This document shows positions 49,113 through 51,266 of a stretch of 51,266 bases of DNA, piece after piece. Origin of the DNA: Actinomycetota bacterium (GTDB lineage Bacteria > Actinomycetota > Thermoleophilia > Solirubrobacterales > 70-9); the NCBI GenBank assembly GCA_018268415.1, contig JAFDWO010000001.1, forward strand, positions 1-51,266, given 5' to 3'. Positions within the stretch are counted from its first letter, which is position 1. Each line of letters begins with the position of its first letter. The position numbers and the translations under genes were made by a program. The notes under the pieces were generated by a model. It did not search any database. It saw only the letters and a program-made list of their open reading frames with translations, and was not told the origin of the DNA.

Positions 49113-49654
49113 TGGCTCTACTTCCCGTGAGCGCTTTCGCGCAGAACCCCGGCGAAGCCGTGTACGAAACCGAACTTCCCTCGGTCTCGAGCGAACCCTC
49201 CACCGGGGGGAACCACTCGAGCAATTCGGCTACCCATCACAAGAACCAAAACAATCCCGCCGCCAAAGGTTCCGGCGCGGAAACGGGTGGCGTCGGCTCG
49301 GAAGGGTCCGAAAAGGGAAACGGATCGTCTGCAGGCCATAAGAAGAAGGAAGGATCTTCCTCGAACGAAGAAGAAGGCCATCCTTCCACGGCTGCCGGTG
49401 GCAATGGCGGCAACAAGCCGAACGGGGGAGGCAACGGGGCGGAAGGCTCGATCTCCGAAAGCAAGGAGCTCGGCGCCGGGACCCAGAAGGCCGCCAACGC
49501 CTCGAGCAACAGCGGCAGCTCCTCGCCGGTCGTGCCCATCCTGATCGCGGTGGTCGTCCTCGCGGCGATCTCGATCGGCGTGGTGCTCTACCGCCAGCGT
49601 AAGTCGGGCCAGGGTGGCTCCGACGGACGCGTCTCCTCTTCTAACGCGAGTTAG
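49031..49654 (+). CDS. mucin-like membrane-anchored surface protein
   Basis: A 207-residue exported protein. A basic N-terminus and signal peptide end at about residue 37 (PVSAFA before QNPGEAV). Residues 50-165 are a low-complexity region dominated by Ser, Gly, Asn, Lys and Glu with few hydrophobics, then a membrane helix (167-187) and a basic cytosolic end. There is no LPxTG motif. The Ser/Asn-rich stalk is a plausible carrier of surface glycans, which is a guess from its composition and its place between the ligase and a glycosidase-like gene. The TAACCT box supports the ATG at 49031, although it overlaps the ligase gene by 82 bp. Confidence 0.68.
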   Translation: MPGVPRRRGRSSVRSFFLLPSVLALLALALLPVSAFAQNPGEAVYETELPSVSSEPSTGGNHSSNSATHHKNQNNPAAKGSGAETGGVGSEGSEKGNGSSAGHKKKEGSSSNEEEGHPSTAAGGNGGNKPNGGGNGAEGSISESKELGAGTQKAANASSNSGSSSPVVPILIAVVVLAAISIGVVLYRQRKSGQGGSDGRVSSSNAS

Positions 49655-49679
49655 TCCACAACCCATCATGGAGGGATCG

Positions 49680-50828
49680 ATGCTTAAAGCCAGCAGGAAG
49701 GCGCGCGCCCTGACGGCCGCGTCGGCCGTCGTCCTCGCGCTCGGCGTCTTCGCCGCGAGCGCCGCGGCCGTGCCCGCCAACTTCTTCGGCGTGGTGCCCC
49801 AATCGTCGCTCAGCCAGGAACAGCTCAACACCCTGAAGCAGGGTGGCGTCAAGGAGATGCGCGTGGCGCTGATCTGGGGCGCCGTGCAGCCGACCCGCAG
49901 TGGCGCCCTGAATTGGAGTGAATTCGACGGGACCGTCGAACACGCCGCGAAGAGCGGCATCGAACTGCTGCCGTTCATCGTCGGCGCGCCGAGCTGGGCG
50001 GTGCCGAGCGTGAACGTGCCCGGTGCCCCCGGGACCAAGGCGCCCGCCCGCCTGCCGGTGGCCGGCTCCGCGGGCACGGCCTGGTCGACGTTCCTGAAAG
50101 CCGCGGTCGCCCGCTACGGGACCAACGGCACCTTCTGGAGCGAACACCCGACCGTCCCGGTCAAACCGGTGAAGGCCTGGCAGATCTGGAACGAGCCGAA
50201 CTTCAAGTACTTTGTCGCCAAGCCGAACCCGGCCGAATACGGGAAGCTGGTGAAGCTCTCCTCGACCGCGATCAAGGGGGCCGACCCGGCCGCCCAGGTC
50301 GTCCTCGGCGGCCTCTTCGCGAAGCCGGCGGGCGCGCGGTACCTGAAGGGCAAAAAAGTGATGCACGCGACCAGCCCCAACTGGTTCGGCTCCTACTTCC
50401 TCGAACAGATGTACAAGACGAACCCGGGGATCAAGTCCCGCTTCCAGGGCGTCGCGCTGCATCCGTACGTCGCCCGTTACCGGCAGCTGCCGGCGGAGAT
50501 CGAAGAACTCCGCGGCGTGATGACCCGCTCCGGCGACGGCGCCAAGGGCCTCTGGGTGACCGAGCTCGGCTGGAGCTCCGAACCCCCGCAGGGCCCGTCC
50601 AACGTGTTCGCGGTCGGCGCCTCCGGCCAGGCGCGCGAACTCAAGGGTGCCTTCACCCTGCTGAAGCAGGACGCGGCCAAGTTCCGCCTCCGCCACGTCT
50701 ACTGGTTCTCGGTCGACGACGCTCCGGAAACCTGCAACTTCTGCAACGGCTCCGGCCTGTTCAAGAAAGGCTTCGTGCCGAAGAAGTCCTGGACCGAATT
50801 CACGAAGTTCACCGGCGGCACCCCGTAG
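49680..50828 (+). CDS. secreted glycoside hydrolase-like protein (clan GH-A)
   Basis: A 382-residue exported protein. Residues 1-30 are a signal peptide (basic start, hydrophobic core, ending ASAAA). The (beta/alpha)8 fold carries E172 in IWNEPN as acid/base and E295 in VTELGW as probable nucleophile, with HPYVA between, as in GH5/GH39-type glycosidases. It is a paralogue of 35854-37251 but lacks the lectin-like end, and has a CNFCNG pair of cysteines near the C-terminus. The ATG at 49680 has a strong GGAGGG ribosome site. GAA is the preferred glutamate codon. The target polysaccharide is unknown. Confidence 0.82.
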   Translation: MLKASRKARALTAASAVVLALGVFAASAAAVPANFFGVVPQSSLSQEQLNTLKQGGVKEMRVALIWGAVQPTRSGALNWSEFDGTVEHAAKSGIELLPFIVGAPSWAVPSVNVPGAPGTKAPARLPVAGSAGTAWSTFLKAAVARYGTNGTFWSEHPTVPVKPVKAWQIWNEPNFKYFVAKPNPAEYGKLVKLSSTAIKGADPAAQVVLGGLFAKPAGARYLKGKKVMHATSPNWFGSYFLEQMYKTNPGIKSRFQGVALHPYVARYRQLPAEIEELRGVMTRSGDGAKGLWVTELGWSSEPPQGPSNVFAVGASGQARELKGAFTLLKQDAAKFRLRHVYWFSVDDAPETCNFCNGSGLFKKGFVPKKSWTEFTKFTGGTP

Positions 50829-51266
50829 AGGCCTGACGCAGAGGCCCGCGCTCTGGACAGGGCGCGGGCCCGCCCGGCGGCCGGGGGTGGGGGCCGGCGC
50901 GTGGCGGCGCGCGGCGGCGCGGTCCCGGCCGGCCCGCCCGTCCGAGTTGCCGCGCGGCGGCGTGTGGCGGCGCGGTCCCGGCCACCCCGCCCGTCCGAGT
51001 TGCGGCGCGGCGGGGTGTGGCCCGCGGCCCCGCACCCGTCCAAGTTGCGGCCCGGTCCCGAGGCGCCCGTCCGAGTTGCGGCCCGGTCCCGGGCGGGGCA
51101 CCCGTCCAAGTTGCGGCGCGGCCCGCGACCCAGCACCCGTCCGAGATGCGGTGCGGGTTCGGCCCCTGCGCCCGTCCGAGTTGACTCCCGGCCCCGACCC
51201 CGGCGGTCGTCTTTTGGCCCAGCCACCGGCCACCCGCCGTCCCGGGACCGCCCCGCTGCTCCTTAT
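50829..51266. other. gene-free right flank
   Basis: No gene is supported after the glycosidase-like stop. The stretch is extremely GC-rich and holds the motif array at 50937-51183. Long open frames on both strands are by-products of base composition. Confidence 0.6.
50937..51183 (+). repeat. CCCGTCC(G/A)AGTTGC motif array (right end)
   Basis: Seven copies start at 50937, 50990, 51035, 51066, 51101, 51136 and 51171. The last four are exactly 35 bp apart; the intervening sequence is itself a GCGGC/CCGGTCC-rich degenerate repeat. The left flank carries the same motif in opposite orientation. Confidence 0.75.

Noticed and set aside
51066-51183. Possible CRISPR array (35-bp period)
   Set aside because: The spacers are nearly as repetitive as the repeats, units are short and degenerate, and there are no cas genes.
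49641-51233. 530-codon reverse open frame
   Set aside because: It is antisense to the glycosidase-like gene with signal peptide and catalytic motifs, and its translation is Gly/Arg/Ala-rich without similarity.
1-51266. tRNA, rRNA, transposase, integrase or Wzx flippase genes
   Set aside because: I looked for cloverleaf-like segments, IS-type proteins and a flippase and found none that I could support.

Overview
The window is a very GC-rich stretch of chromosome from what looks like an actinobacterium, possibly the class Thermoleophilia (inferred from base composition, frequent GTG starts, TAnnnT -10 boxes and the gene mix; no rRNA or tRNA is present to test it). It is an almost continuous cell-surface polysaccharide locus of about 40 genes with no transposase, integrase, tRNA or CRISPR-Cas gene.

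Layout. 1-1051: repeat-rich flank and a phosphopantetheinyl transferase. 1112-4631: polyprenyl-phosphate mannose and glucose synthase-like GT2 enzymes coupled to a membrane GT-C-like protein. 4564-30518: the variable core, made of short operons in alternating directions. It holds two CDP-paratose-epimerase-like SDRs, an acyltransferase, GT2 glycosyltransferases, five SAM methyltransferases, a Wzm/Wzt ABC exporter, a 3-acetamido-3,6-dideoxyhexose module (aminotransferase plus fused acyltransferase/ketoisomerase) and a second aminotransferase facing a PglD-like acyltransferase. 30603-40197: membrane GT-C-like proteins, the full dTDP-rhamnose set (rmlA, then rmlD-rmlB-rmlC), a nucleotidyltransferase with a small partner ORF, and a secreted glycosidase-like protein. 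40278-50828: a TetR regulator, further membrane proteins, a ROK sugar kinase, a GT2, a polyprenyl-phosphate sugar-1-phosphate transferase, an O-antigen-ligase-like protein, a mucin-like membrane-anchored protein and a second secreted glycosidase-like protein. 50829-51266: repeat-rich flank.

How it works together (inference). RmlA and RmlB make dTDP-4-keto-6-deoxyglucose. RmlC and RmlD take it to dTDP-L-rhamnose, and the ketoisomerase, aminotransferase and acyltransferase take it to an N-acylated 3-amino-3,6-dideoxyhexose. The phosphoglycosyltransferase primes a lipid carrier, the GT2 enzymes extend the chain, the methyltransferases and acyltransferases decorate it, Wzm/Wzt exports it, and the polyprenyl-phosphate sugars feed membrane GT-C enzymes outside.

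Most interesting structures: (i) two paralogous 29-32-codon leader ORFs, absent from ordinary gene calls, each ending in a GTGA overlap with a membrane-protein gene and differing in their conserved blocks mainly at wobble positions; (ii) a dispersed palindrome present three times, with a compensatory change in its stem; (iii) widespread TAnnnT boxes placed so that transcription would start at the start codon, including two divergent gene pairs separated by exactly 25 bp; (iv) a free-standing 83-residue coiled-coil protein resembling the C-terminal tails of the neighbouring enzymes.
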